Positions 40,594-52,066 of a stretch of 64,000 bases of DNA are shown here, one piece after another (the stretch's first letter is position 1; each line of letters starts with the position of its first letter). The translations under genes and the position numbers were made by a program. Below the pieces are notes generated by a model, which worked only from the letters and a program-made list of their open reading frames with translations, was not told where the DNA came from and ran no database searches. This stretch comes from Phaeodactylum tricornutum CCAP 1055/1 (Eukaryota > Bacillariophyta > Bacillariophyceae > Surirellales > Neidiaceae): contig NC_011681.1 in NCBI RefSeq assembly GCF_000150955.2, forward strand, positions 109,501-173,500. The letters are read 5' to 3'.

Positions 40594-43002
40594 ATGGCGA
40601 CGGTTACATCTTCAGCCGACCGTGCGCCAGAGGCTTTATGGAGGGACGAATTTCGGCACGGGTTTGGGTCTGCGGACGCGGCTCACGCAGTTCGCACTCG
40701 ACCCACGACGGTGGCAGCGGTCGAATTCGCCGCGGATGGTGGTGATTGGTGTACCCTTCCGGAACGGGTCGCCGCGTTGGCGGCACACGTCCAACGTTGG
40801 GTACGTTGAAATACAGAGTTACATGTGTACGAAACCACACACGCCAAAAAAAGCTTAACTCACCGCAGTTTTCGATTTTTATGCTCGTCTGTCGGAAATG
40901 GACAGGATTCACTGGGTGCTATTCCGGAGAACTCTTCCGAGTGGACGTATGCCTTTGGCAGTACACCTCAAGAATCGAGAATCATGGCTTTGACGGCAGC
41001 CGTCCGAGTCACTGTACCTCAACAGATATTGAATCGGCAGTTTTCATGCTACTTGCAAGCGTCTCTGGATTACTGTTGTCGCACTCGATTGGGCGAGGAA
41101 ATGGAAGGGGAAGAGGAGAGCGTGAACGGTGACGAAAAATATCTCAACGACGCTCTTTTGTTTAACAGCTTGCGTGTTCTGGGATGGCTGAGAGTGCCTC
41201 GCCGTATATTCTGGACGGAGGAACTGAAACTCGCATTGCGCCGGAAAATGAAACAGTACGTCCGCGATGTAATTACGGGAGACTACGAAGCGTCCGGACG
41301 GTTCGAAACCTTGCGTTGCTGGAAGGATCAGACTATTCTGCCCTGGTTGCAGTCAGCCCTGATCATTTCATCGTTGACTGACCCCGAAGAGGAGCAAGAA
41401 ATGGAACGCTGGTCTCAGCGTTTGCAACATTGGCTCGCGGATACCTATTGTGAGGTTCGGAACGAGGAAATCTTTGAACTCGTGGCAGATTATCCCGATT
41501 CGCACGAGGCAGTCTTGGAACTCCGGTACGTTCTTCAGCAATCGAATTGCGGCTCCCATGAATTCCCCACACTGCAATTACCATACGAACGACTCCGAAA
41601 CGCCCTGAGGAGTGCTTTGGTCCGTCGGGTTTGTCACGCAGGCGCTACGACTTCCCAAATCATAGACGTATATATTGCCACAATCAAGGTTATGCGTGTT
41701 ATGGACCCGTCCGATCGACTCTTGCAAGTCGTTGCCGAGCCCGTCCGGCTGTATCTTCAGACACGACTCGACACTGTCCGTTGTATAACCACCAGTCTGA
41801 CGGATGCCGATCAAGGAGGAGAATTGTACGAAGAATTACGTCGTCAAGATGCCAAGCCATTAGAGCATGTAACGGTGGATTCGGATGACGAAGAAGAACC
41901 ACCCACGATGGATTGGCAGCCACGACCTTCAATTCATCAACCCAAAGGCACCTTTTTGGAAACTTTGTCGACGAACAACAATGCGGATGGTGATATTCTT
42001 GCCATGCTTGTGAGTATCTATGGAAGTAAGGACCTCTTTGTGAATGAATATCGCTTGATGTTAGCGGATAAACTCCTCGCCAGCGTCGATTACAATACCG
42101 ATAAGGAAGTGCACACTTTGGAGTTGCTTAAGTTACGGTTCGGTGAATCGAGTATGCGTAACTGTGAAGTCATGATCAAAGATATGGATGATAGCAAACG
42201 CGCCAACACCAATATTCAGGGGTCGTTGAAATCTCGGGGTACGACGTCATCGACGGTAGACGCCGCCATTATTTCTCATATTTTCTGGCCGACACTGCAT
42301 AGCGATAGCCTTGTACACCATCCACGGATACAGGTGAAACTGGACGATTTTAGTACCATGTATGCCAACCTTAAGAACCCGCGCAAACTAGTTTGGATGC
42401 ATCAACTTGGGACCGTGCAGTTGGAGCTCGATGTGATTGAAGACGGTCCCAATGGTGAACCCGTCATCATGACCAAAGAGTTTTCTTGTTCCCCGTTGCT
42501 GGCTACCTTGATTTCGCATTTCGAAGACCGGACGGAATGGACTGCCGAGGATCTCTCCAACGAAACTGGTGTGGCGTCACACGCCATAAAAAAGCGGATG
42601 ATTTATTGGATAAACCATCGGGTAATAACTGTGCACATCACGCCTGCAGGAGTGACGGTGTACAATTTAGCAACTTTGGCTAGTCACGAAGAAAATGACG
42701 CGCACGGGTCTCCCCAACATTTGGCCTCAGAGGATGATGACCTTCACGACCATACAGTGTCCATCTCGGCCCAGCAGGATCAAGAAATGGACGTTTTCCT
42801 TTCCTACGTGGTTGGTATGCTTACCAATCTTGGACAGTTGCCATTGAAAACAATCCACAACAATTTAAAAACCTTTGTCACAGGCTCCGACGTAAGATAC
42901 GACAAGACACCCCAACAACTGAGTGCCTTTTTGCAAAATCTGTGTCGACAAGAACGTTTAGAGTGCGGCCCCGATGGAATGTACAAGTTATTTAAAAAGT
43001 AA
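40594..43002 (+). CDS. APC2: Anaphase-promoting complex subunit 2 (APC2), two exons
   Basis: Exon 1 is 40594-40800 and exon 2 is 40906-43002, joined across a 105-base intron (GTACGT donor, GGACAG acceptor), giving 767 residues. APC2 is the cullin-like subunit that holds the RING protein APC11 in the cyclosome ubiquitin ligase controlling mitotic exit. Cullin homology is seen in VSIYGSKDLFVNEYRLMLAD, LELLKLRFGESSMRNCEVM and IKDMDDSKRANTNIQ, which match APC2 better than SCF cullins. A winged-helix APC2 domain lies at the end (AFLQNLCRQERLECGPDGMY). I see no cullin neddylation motif, as expected for APC2. The N-terminal third is poorly conserved, so the exon 1 boundary has moderate certainty. 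Confidence 0.9.
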
Positions 43003-43477
43003 AACACCATAGATCCGGATCTTCGCAGTTTCAGTCTGTAGAATAAATTTTGCATCCCACGTCCAAGAGTACTTTTTCTAGGCGAGACAGCTGATTGCTA
43101 CAAGATGCTAACTTTCATTTCTGCTCAAATTTATAGTTAGATTCTTGACGGGGACGGTATTTGCCAGTAGGTATCCTCAGTCGTGCAATTCTCATTCGAT
43201 CCAACATTGTCATAATATTTCCTTTATTCCATGATGCTGGAGATTGCAAATCCGAGGCGAAAACACGAGCAAACTCCCACACGACAAGACTCGCCTCGTG
43301 AAGGAGCGCGACCTAACGCAAAGAGTTGATCAATGTCAGTTCGTAACATTTACTGTCAATCCTGCCTTTTTGGAGCAGCGAAGTCCTAGATACTCGCAGT
43401 CAACAACTAACTTAATCCCCAATTCGATCGGCTTGCGCAACATTGTTGTTCTGCTTGGAGGAAGGGATCGCAAAACC
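43003..43477. other. Intergenic between APC2 and AP-4 sigma
   Basis: About 475 bases; short open frames here have no support. No strong copy of the recurrent motif seen. Confidence 0.4.
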
Positions 43478-44059
43478 ATGATTTCGTTCATCTTGATGGT
43501 GTAAGTTAACATCAGCTGTGCACATCGGAGCAGCAGTCATGACACTTCTCCCGTGCGCCTTTTAATTTCAATATTTCTCATCGTTGTCTTTCCAACAAAT
43601 GCTTATAGAAATAAACAAGGTCAAACTCGCTATTCTTCATACTACGAATGGATCAGTATGGAAGAACGAGTAGCGCTCGAGTCTGAAATCATTCGCAAAT
43701 GTTTGAGCCGGTCAGAACTCCAATGTTCGTTTTTAGAGTATCGCGGTTACAAGGTCATTTACCGTCGCTATGCTAGCCTTTTTTTCATTGTCGGTACGAA
43801 ACCGGACTTGGCTGGAACGGAAAATAACGAAAATGAACTCGGCATGCTTGAGTTCATCCATACGCTGGTTGAGACCATGGACAAGTGGGCTGGTAGTATC
43901 TGTGAACTGGACATTATGTATCAACTGGAGGAAGTACATTTTTTGGTGGACGAAATGGTGCAGAATGGCTACATTGCAGAGACGAATCGCGCAAACATTC
44001 TGCGACCAATTGCTTTGATGGAGCGGGAAAGTCAAAAAGCGGATAGCATGTTCCGATAG
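43478..44059 (+). CDS. AP4S1: AP-4 adaptor complex sigma subunit, two exons
   Basis: A 23-base first exon (43478-43500) codes MISFILMV and is joined across a 108-base intron (GTAAGT donor, TTATAG acceptor) to 43609-44059. The result, MISFILMVNKQGQTRYSSYY, is the classic sigma-subunit beginning. The 157-residue protein matches clathrin-type adaptor small chains along its length: CLSRSELQCSFLEYRGYKVIYRRYASLFF, then FIHTLVETMDKW and CELDIMYQLEEVHFLVDEM. The pattern SRSxxQCSFxEY and ETNRANIL is closest to AP-4 sigma rather than AP-1, AP-2 or AP-3. AP-4 sorts cargo at the trans-Golgi network. A small insertion (KPDLAGTENN) sits in the middle loop. The tiny first exon is easy to miss, which would give a wrong hydrophobic N-terminus. 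Confidence 0.92.
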
Positions 44060-44131
44060 TGGAGGAAACGTATGGCAGTTTACGCGCAATTCAATCTTTA
44101 AAAACAGAACTTAATGAAACAAAGAGCGTAT

Positions 44132-45363
44132 CTATCTTGTACGGATTTCTAGAGCTCGTCGGACTGCTTGTTGCTCCACGGTGAACGCCAGTGCATGCTT
44201 CCGTTGCTCGCTATCCAGCGGAGAAAGATCTCTAGGTGAGGCCAACACTACTTGACAGTCTTTGCGGCTCAATGGTTGTAGCGCAAGTCTAAGTGGAGTA
44301 AGCCGCTGCCGTAAAATTGCTCCGCGAGTAGTTGCCGAGCGTTGGAGTGGGTCCAAGACGAGTAAATTTAGTGGCAATCCAATTTTCGATTCTTCAACAC
44401 CAATAATGGTGACCGAATGCCCCTCCCACTGCAGATACAGGGGAATGACGGGGCAGCCACAACGTTTGCTGCGTCTAGCAGAAGGAACGATGCGACACAT
44501 GCTATTGACAACCTGCTTGGCAATAGTTAAACACGATGGGATCGCGACGGTCCGGCAAAAGGGACAGCAGTCCGCTTCCTTTCCAAAGTACGTAGAGCAA
44601 AAAGGCCCCAACTTGCCCCGAGACTCTGGGCAAGTTATAAATTGTACCACGACCGAGTCAATACTCATGAATGATCTGTTGATTTTATAAATTGGTGAAA
44701 ATCTCTTGGTCAGCATCAATTGTAGTCGTAGCCTCGGCCACTCGATCAGCAAACTTACAAGGTTGTCGAAACTTCGACTGCTCCAATTTTCGAGTTTTTA
44801 CCCAAAATACGATTCTGGTAGTGCTGTGCACCATCGGGATCATATCCGGCACGCCACGACCGTTCCAAAGAAGCTTGGAGCTGTTGCAAAGAAGGCACCC
44901 GAAAAGCTTGTCCATTCAAGCTGCCATTATCAAAATAAATATGCTCGGGTGGTAGAGAGGGAACCAAAGTAACTAGCAACATTTGTAAATTGCGAAAGCC
45001 ACAGCTCCATTTGTCGCGTTGTTGGATATGAAGGAGATAAAAGCTGGGTCGTTTGATGGTTTCATCGCCGCCGGCGCAGGTCCGTGCCGCCCCCTTATTC
45101 CATTCCATCAACGGATAGTAGCAGTCTTCTGACACGATACTGTCATCCCCCCCTTCTGTATCGATATAGACAAGCGGTCTGTGATTTATTCTATCCTTTT
45201 TGTAAGACATCTCGATCAAGTCACCGTCGTCGATTGGAACAGTTGGGCGCACCCCCGACTTTACGGTCGAACATGCCGAGCGCTTTCCGGTCTCAACGCT
45301 CTCGTCCTCGGAACACAAATCGATGACCTCCTTGAATTTTCGCTTCTTCAAAACGGGCCTCAT
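44132..45363 (-). CDS. C78-family cysteine peptidase (ZUP1/UFSP-like), two exons
   Basis: Exon 1 is 44759-45363 and exon 2 is 44132-44675, joined across an 83-base intron (GTAAGT donor, CAACAG acceptor), giving 382 residues. The fold signature of C78 peptidases is present: DKWSCGFRNLQMLL with the nucleophile at about C120, WEGHSVTIIGVEE with His at about 287, and LLVLDPL with Asp near 309. The middle part (RSWRAGYDPDGAQHY, GAVEVSTTL) matches ZUP1, a deubiquitinase specific for K63 chains, better than the UFM1 proteases UFSP1/2. No zinc-finger array is seen, unlike animal ZUP1, so substrate choice between ubiquitin and UFM1 is open. A short N-terminal stretch (VIDLCSEDESVE) resembles a SUMO- or ubiquitin-interacting motif. 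The stop codon faces AP-4 sigma 73 bases away. Confidence 0.85.
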
Positions 45364-46101
45364 GGCTATAGCAAGACCTCTCGCTGTTGAGGAAAAGTAA
45401 TATAGGCAGCAGCAACAAAAGTATTTGGTCCACAAAAACGCGGATGAGTTTTGACACGAGGGTACTAATAAAGTCACATAAGAATTGTGTGTCTACTCTA
45501 GCTAGAGCTCTCTAGCATTTGTGACACTGGTCGTAAATATAAGTTTTCACTGACGGTACGTACGTCATCCATCAGCCTGTAGGTTCCTCCAATCTTTGGA
45601 TACCATTCCTTGGCTTTATTAACCATGTAAGGATAAACTACTCTAACATAAGAAATCTTGCGGGAGCCTGTTTCTCAATTTACAATCAACCGTTGGAAAA
45701 GAGCATATTAGGACAGGCCAAAGAGAGAGGTATTGCAACGTTTTGTTGATTACTGCCATATCCCTCTTTCGCCGCAGCTTCCTTCACATTTATTGCCCAT
45801 TTAATAGTAACCTGTAAGTGCGGTTTGAGAGATATTTCATTTATTCATTTCAGTGTCTCATCACAACGAACTGTGACAAACGATTGTGTAAAAGAACGAC
45901 CTCAAATCGTGAATTCCGCGAAGACTGAATGCGGGCGCTAGTGAGAATGGCGGTCGACTACTTTGCCGATTAGGTATGTGCGCAACTATCGGTACCGACC
46001 GACCCGAAAAAGTTTTCTATTGAAATCCTTCACAGTCAGTTAAAACGCTGCGCTGGGAAAGCAACGTGAAATAGAAGCTGAATCGAAGATCAAAAAATAA
46101 A
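45364..46101. other. Divergent upstream region of the C78 peptidase and hydrolase genes
   Basis: About 740 bases without a supported gene. TTCACAGTCA lies at 46029, 73 bases before the hydrolase start. Confidence 0.5.
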
Positions 46102-46836
46102 ATGCCACCACCGGAACGTGATTTCGAGCTCAAAAACCTCAAAATCCGAGTGTCGGATCAGCAAAGCCAGCTAGCTGTAATTATTACACACCCATGGGGT
46201 TTGCTCGGTGGTAACATGCACAATAACGTTGTCTGCGCTGCGGCCTTATATTTCCAGCGACTTGGAATCACCACTGCTCGCTTCGATTTCGATGGCAGTA
46301 TCGGCCGAGGTCATGCGCAAGTGGATCAATTACTAACAGTAGCGCAAAATATGCTTGACGGCAAATTTTCCATCGACGAGGAGACCAAGCCAACGAATCT
46401 ATTATTGATTGGGTATTCCTACGGAGCTCTGATTGCAGCAAGTGCGACATCCCAACTGCACTCAATCTGCGTCGCCCTGGTGTGCATCGCACCACCCTTT
46501 GGCGTCCAACACTGGTTGCTCTGCTTTCATGCTAAATATCATATGGAGCAAGCAGCAGCCTCACCCGACTTGCCGCGACTTTTCTTGCTAGGGGACAAGG
46601 ACAATTTCACGTCCGAAAAGGCGTTTACGGATACCATTGCGAGCAAATTTCCCACACAAGTCTCTACCGGAGCCGTTTTAAAGGGGGCCGACCACTTCTT
46701 TCAACGTCGAGAAAAGGATGTCTTGGACGTAGTTGGAGAATGGATTCTCGAAACGTTTCCAATTTGTGGCGGGGATTTACACAAATTAAAATACAGCGAC
46801 TTTGGCGCCCCGAACGCTCACTCCCGAGTAATTTGA
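46102..46836 (+). CDS. Small alpha/beta hydrolase (COG2945-like)
   Basis: This 244-residue protein is a compact alpha/beta hydrolase. The nucleophile elbow is GYSYG with Ser106; D167 in LLGDKDNFT and H198 in GADHFF complete a likely catalytic triad in the right order and spacing. HPWGLLGGNMHNNVV near residues 30-44 would form the oxyanion side. The sequence resembles the predicted hydrolases of COG2945, short serine hydrolases of unsettled substrate. There is no signal peptide or lid domain, so a soluble cytosolic enzyme is likely. The ATG at 46102 has an AAAATGC context and is the first in frame. The substrate is unknown. Confidence 0.85.
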   Translation: MPPPERDFELKNLKIRVSDQQSQLAVIITHPWGLLGGNMHNNVVCAAALYFQRLGITTARFDFDGSIGRGHAQVDQLLTVAQNMLDGKFSIDEETKPTNLLLIGYSYGALIAASATSQLHSICVALVCIAPPFGVQHWLLCFHAKYHMEQAAASPDLPRLFLLGDKDNFTSEKAFTDTIASKFPTQVSTGAVLKGADHFFQRREKDVLDVVGEWILETFPICGGDLHKLKYSDFGAPNAHSRVI

Positions 46837-47390
46837 ACATAGAACTGAGGAAACAGGATGCAGCAGTCGACCCAAATCGCCCAAGACTTCATTTTTCATG
46901 GATAAGCAGTAGCCGTCGATCAAGAATCGGGTCGTCCGATCGGTGAAAACCCGCTCAAAGAGGCCCATGGCGGAGCTACATGATGTTGCCAGCTTGTTAT
47001 CTGACTGCAGGCTTCTGATTTATACTTTACAGTAGAGAAGATTGAACTTCCCCACTACGTTGGTACCAGCATTTGCGTACCTTCTTCGTTCATTACTAAT
47101 ATCAGACAAACTTGTTTTCCATGTTTTACATTAGTAGAAGGCTAATGCCAGAGAGGGGAGGGGCTAAACCGGGAATAACGCAACTCCAACCGTGACCGAA
47201 AAAAATTCCACACGACTCCAAGCCCAACCTCGCATTTGATACGCGCAAACAAAAGAGATGCAAATTCCTGGATGTAGGGAATTGTCGATTTGTTGAGAAG
47301 ATCTCAGCATAGAGCACTCTTTATACTTGTTAGACCGGCCAGTATCTAGTCAGTCTCGTGCTCAACCTTGCGAGTCTCGCTGTCATTGAT
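46837..47390. other. Intergenic upstream of VPS16
   Basis: About 550 bases with no gene. TTTACAGTAG near 47026 is a relative of the recurrent motif. Confidence 0.45.
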
Positions 47391-50300
47391 ATGTCCAATC
47401 CGTTCGATGACTCGTTTCAAGGAGACAATGGACCGACTGTTGGGCCGCCGAACCCTTTTGACGCGGACGACGCGTTGGCCAGCTCCTCGGACGTTGTCTC
47501 CACAAACGATCTCGACGAAGATGAATATGCAGCAGTCGAATCAACTTGGAAGTATCTGAAAGACCTTCCTTATCGACAAATTCCCATTTACTCGAACGTG
47601 CTTTGGGAGTTAGACCCCGAGGACGAGGACTGGTTTGCGTATGGTTTGGAACGCTACCCTTCTTCGGCTTTGAATCCTTCCTGGCCTCGGAGTGAACGTA
47701 TGACCTTGCTCCGCAAAACCACGACGACGAAAGTTTCTGGCTGTCCCTACGGAGGACCTTTGGCATCGATTACGACACCGGTCATGTCTACGCCTACCTT
47801 TGCAAAGACTCAAATTACGATCTGGACGAATGCTGGCAAAGTCTTGACACGGATTCCGTTCCCTCCCCAATCGCATGCCAACTACTCGCCCTCACTAATC
47901 ACGACCATTGGTTTTACTTCCCGCGCGCAGTTGGTTGTTGTCTTACAGGATTCCCTGTGTCTGACGTACAATCTTCGAGGCGAACCAATTTTAGCGCCCT
48001 TCTTTATTCTCCAGCAACCATCACAAGGGAAGGCAATTTCAGTTACCCAAGCGGTCGTCTTTGCTGGAGGTGTCGCCGTGTTGGCACAAAACCAATCCTG
48101 CGCTTTAGTAGAGCTCTTGGATGAACACGATAATTTGTCCTACTCAGCCTCGGCACCGCTCTCTGCTCGTAAGGTAACATTCGACACCAACCAACACACC
48201 GACGTAACCTCTTCTGCCGACGGTATTTTTGCTCTCGTCACGCCGCTCGAAACGGCCGAATTTAGTCGAGCACACGGGCTTTCCTACTTGACCTTGGCCG
48301 TTCTACCTCGGCATTGCACAAGCCATGGGCATCCTGAAGTGTTTATTTCCACTATATGCCATTCCGTGGTGGTGGTGGAAGCTCGCGACGGCTCTATGAC
48401 AGACCTAGATTGCCGAGCCCGTATGGTAGCGCCGTTAACACACATGGCGTTCGCACCGAATGGTAGATTTTTGGCCTGTTTCACGACCTCCGGGGTGTTG
48501 ACAGTAGTGTCTACGGACTTTGATGTTATGGTATTAGACTTCGACGCTTCACACAGTCGCGAAACCTCCTCTTCGAGTTCCCAGCCACCTTTGGATATGC
48601 AATGGTGTGGAGAAGATAGGTATGGTACATTTGTGCTCTCGCTCATTGTTGGAATAAGAATTTACATTTTTTACACTGACTGAATTGCTCTTGCGCTTCC
48701 TTAAAAGTGTTGTGTTGCACTTTAAAAACTTGGGGGTGCTGATGGTGGGCCCTTACGGAGACTGGCTACGCTTCCCATACAACGATACCTCTGATCAAGT
48801 ATACCTCGTTCCGGAAGCAGATGGCTGCCGTGTTGTGACTGAGAGCCGTGTCGAGATGCTGCAGCGTGTCCCCCCGGCGACGGCATTGATCCTACGGATG
48901 GGATCGATTGAACCAGCCGCGATTTTATTAGACGCCGCAGATGCGTTCTATTCCAAGTCCACGGTCACAGTCCTGAATAGTGACGAGATGGTACAAGGCA
49001 TGGTCGAACAAGGGACTTTAAATGCGGCAATTACCAGCTGTTTTGAGGCTGCCACGAATGAGTTTGATATTTTTACACAAAAACGTTTGCTGAGAGCGGC
49101 ATCTTTCGGTATGCATATTTCAGATAAGAAACAGGTCAACGAAGAACGTATGATTGTTGGGGGATCGACTACAATTTCGGAAGCAGAACAAGACGGAGAA
49201 GACTGCGAAAACCAGGATCCTTACAGTTTGCCATCGAGAGTCACACGTCGTTTTGTGGAAAGCTCCCGTAAGCTTCGTGTCTTGAACGCACTCCGACATC
49301 CGCTGGTTGGCGTTGTGATGACATTTCCACAGTGGCAGAGCATCGGGGCAATTGGTGTCGTTGCTCGCTTGGTAGCAATGAATCGCCCGGAGCTGGCCAC
49401 TTCAATCTGTGATTACCTAGCTTTACCCAAATCAATTCAGCTATTTGCGCGAGCGTCCAAGGCGTCTTCGTTTGTGGAGCAAAAGGCACAGGCTGATGAG
49501 CACTTATCAGATTCAGAGATCGCCCAGGGCGCCATTATGATAATTACAAAAGAGGTGGTTTCATCGGCTGTATCGCCCGGGGCTTCAGCGAGTATGTTTC
49601 GAGGAGCCTACGCGACAGTGGCTCTTGCCGCCAACAAAGTCAACAAGCCAGGCGTTGCAAATCTCTTGCTCATGTTGGAGTCCAGTGTTGCCGATAAAGT
49701 ACCAGCTCTCATTGCGGGTGGCTCTTACGCTGACGCTATTGCAGTTGCTACCACCGCCAGGTACGAGCTAACTTATGCCTAATTATTTTCTTCGCTTTCT
49801 GATGCTCTCACAACTCACATCCCGTTTATTCTGAAGGGATGCGGACTTCATTTTTTCCACTCTCATGGATTTCGAAAGAAACTGTATGATAGCTGCGTCG
49901 CCGACAGATCTCTCGCAGGCTCAATCAGCATTCTTGTCCACCGTTGTCGGTAAATTTACACTTGAGGCATTTCATACGCTCCGGCGCTATCTACGTAGTA
50001 CATCAGATATACAAAGGGTACTCAACCTTTTGCTCAGAGGGCAAAAGTTCTCCTGGGCTGGTCGGGAAATGGCGCAAAAGGCGCTCGTCGAGGTTGATGT
50101 TCGAGAGAAGCAAGGAATGTTAGCAGTAAGTATGAACTTTGTACGGTGTCGATGGTAAGCAATAGCTTGAAAGTCAACAAATTCCCTCATAGTTTTCTCG
50201 TTACAGGAAGCTTCCCGCATTTTTGGTATAAGCAAAGAAACTGCTTTCCAAAAATCGTGCACAGATGATTATTTGGATTTGAGAAAGGATCAAGAAGTTT

Positions 50301-50803
50301 TACGTAATAAGTATGGCTCTGTCGACGTTGCCCCGGAAAGCTCGTCGGTGACGGCGACAATTTCGTCTATTGTAAAGTTTGCTGCAAGTAACATACGAGA
50401 ACAGCACCGTCTACTGGCAGATGCGGACAAGGTGGCGAAGAAATTTCGAGTTGCTGAGAAGCGTTTGTGGCATATCAAAGTAATTGCTTTTGCGGCCAGT
50501 GAGCAATGGAGTAATTTACGTATTCTTGCAGATTCCCGGGCGAAACCACCAATTGGATACAAACCGTTTGCACGAGCCGTTATTGATGGAAACCAAAATA
50601 GCAGCGAGATTCTTCGGTATACTGAAAGAATTTCTGATCTCGAGGAGCGGTACGACATGCTCTGCTATGGTCAGCTTTGGAGCAATGCATTGGACGAAGC
50701 TTTTAAGATGAAGGACACCCGGCGCATTTTGAATGTGAAGAATCTGTGCAATTCTGCCGACATCCAAATTAAGGCAGACCAATTAATGGGCCGTCTTGCC
50801 TAA
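47391..50803 (+). CDS. VPS16: VPS16, HOPS/CORVET tethering core subunit, four exons
   Basis: Exons are 47391-48619, 48708-49760, 49837-50125 and 50207-50803, with introns of 88, 76 and 81 bases that all keep phase; the protein has 1055 residues. VPS16 is a core subunit of the HOPS and CORVET tethers for endosome and vacuole fusion. The N-terminal half is a beta-propeller (LWELDPEDEDWFAYGLERYP, then RAHGLSYLTLAV and VVVVEARDGS). The C-terminal half is an alpha-solenoid with QKLRVLNALRHP-like helices, DADFIFSTLMDFERN and EARIPD-type KERYDLY equivalents near ERYDMLCYGQLW. The start is the ATG at 47391, giving MSNPFDDSFQ; the frame has no earlier ATG. The acidic N-terminal leader (PFDADDALASSSDVVS) precedes the propeller. 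Human VPS16 has 839 residues; the extra length comes mainly from loops. Confidence 0.88.
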
Positions 50804-51439
50804 TTGAAAACGGTCAAGATTCCCTAATCTGTCACAACTGCTTCTTTCCAGTTGAACCATTCCTTGACCCCCAAAACGCACAGGCTCATGCTACTGTATA
50901 TCGGTTCTGTGTCTCCGAGAACAAAGTGATACTATCTGTAATGTAAAACAGATTGTACGGACACCATCGATTAGTTTACAGTTATCAACAACTGTGAGCA
51001 AAGAACCGTCTCCCTTCCGACCATTCCCTGATTGCGGAACTTACCTTGTAACGAAACACCTACTTGTAAATCCCTCTCTGGCTAGTAGTATTGTTTGCCT
51101 TACTGTTAGAGGAGCCATTTTGGAAAACCGAACCTCAACCTTATGATATAAACAAACCCTACGAAAGGCTTTTCCGTTAGTGTTACTTGCGCAATGTTTA
51201 CAGTTGATGTAAAATGTCCTTTTCCGGATTCGTTCGATTACATCGATGGCGCAATGGCTCGGATCAAAGAGATGAGTTCTGTCCCACGATCACCATCATC
51301 AAGCTTTTGGAGAAAGCAAAGAAAAATATACATCGTTTATTTCAACGGGCAACAAGGCAAGCCTGTTTCGCTAGTTTTGTAGACAACGATTCCGCTTTCC
51401 ATTTGACCACTATACAGCAGCATTTACCTTTATCCGATC
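50804..51439. other. Intergenic between VPS16 and the small three-exon gene
   Basis: About 640 bases. An ATG frame at 51194 runs 62 codons but has no family support. TTTACAGTTA lies at 50976, TTTACAGTTG at 51197 and TTACTGTTAG near 51102. Confidence 0.45.
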
Positions 51440-51931
51440 ATGACAGACAATCTCAAGCCTGGTAAGCAACCCTGTTGGCGCACTTTCAGTCCCTTCCGTT
51501 ACCAACGACTTCTCACTGTTGCACACATTTTGGACAGGACAAAAATTTCCCACGCCAACCCCCGGCTTTGGTGATCGTGTGTTTTACGAAACTTTGCTGC
51601 GACAACGACCAGATTCGATTATGGCACAAGAGTGGTACGTAAATTTTCAGATTTTTGGAGTGAACGAATACATGATTTGACAATTCTACTTTCTTCTCTC
51701 TTCGGAAACAGGTGCGTAAGCTACGGAGTACTTCCGCACGACGAAGCGGAACGTTTGCACAAAAAGGTGACGGATCGCAAACGCCAGATGCGCTTGGGTG
51801 GGGGGTCAGCGGCGACCTCACCGGCGCGCAAAACTAGTGTGAAGGCTAAGAAGCGAGTAATTAAAGAAGAACGCTTCGAGCCTGATCTACAGGTTTCGGG
51901 TGGAGACGGTATTGGTACTGCTGTGTTGTGA
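51440..51931 (+). CDS. Small conserved protein of unknown function, three exons
   Basis: Exons are 51440-51461, 51538-51634 and 51712-51931, with introns of 76 and 77 bases (GTAAGC and GTACGT donors) that keep phase, giving 112 residues. The core GQKFPTPTPGFGDRVFYETL and the following RQRPDSIMAQEWCVSYGVL look like a compact conserved helical domain; I believe similar short proteins occur in plants and algae but know no function. It is followed by DEAERLHKKV and a Lys/Arg-rich tail (about residues 65-95), which may be nuclear localising or bind nucleic acid. No catalytic residues are apparent. The three-exon structure in so small a gene suggests that it is a genuine protein and not a chance open frame. 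Confidence 0.7.
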
Positions 51932-52066
51932 CATGTATGGTAGTCAGACGTCTATGGACAAGCAAAAGGGGTGAATTTACAAAACAGACACGATAGTATC
52001 GTCATTTGTAGATGCTAAACAGTTTTTTGAAAGATTTAATATCCATCAGCTAGTGGCGAGGTGAAA

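Noticed and set aside
51194-51382. A 62-codon ATG frame upstream of the small three-exon gene
   Set aside because: It has no family likeness and ends before the gene; it may be leader sequence or chance.
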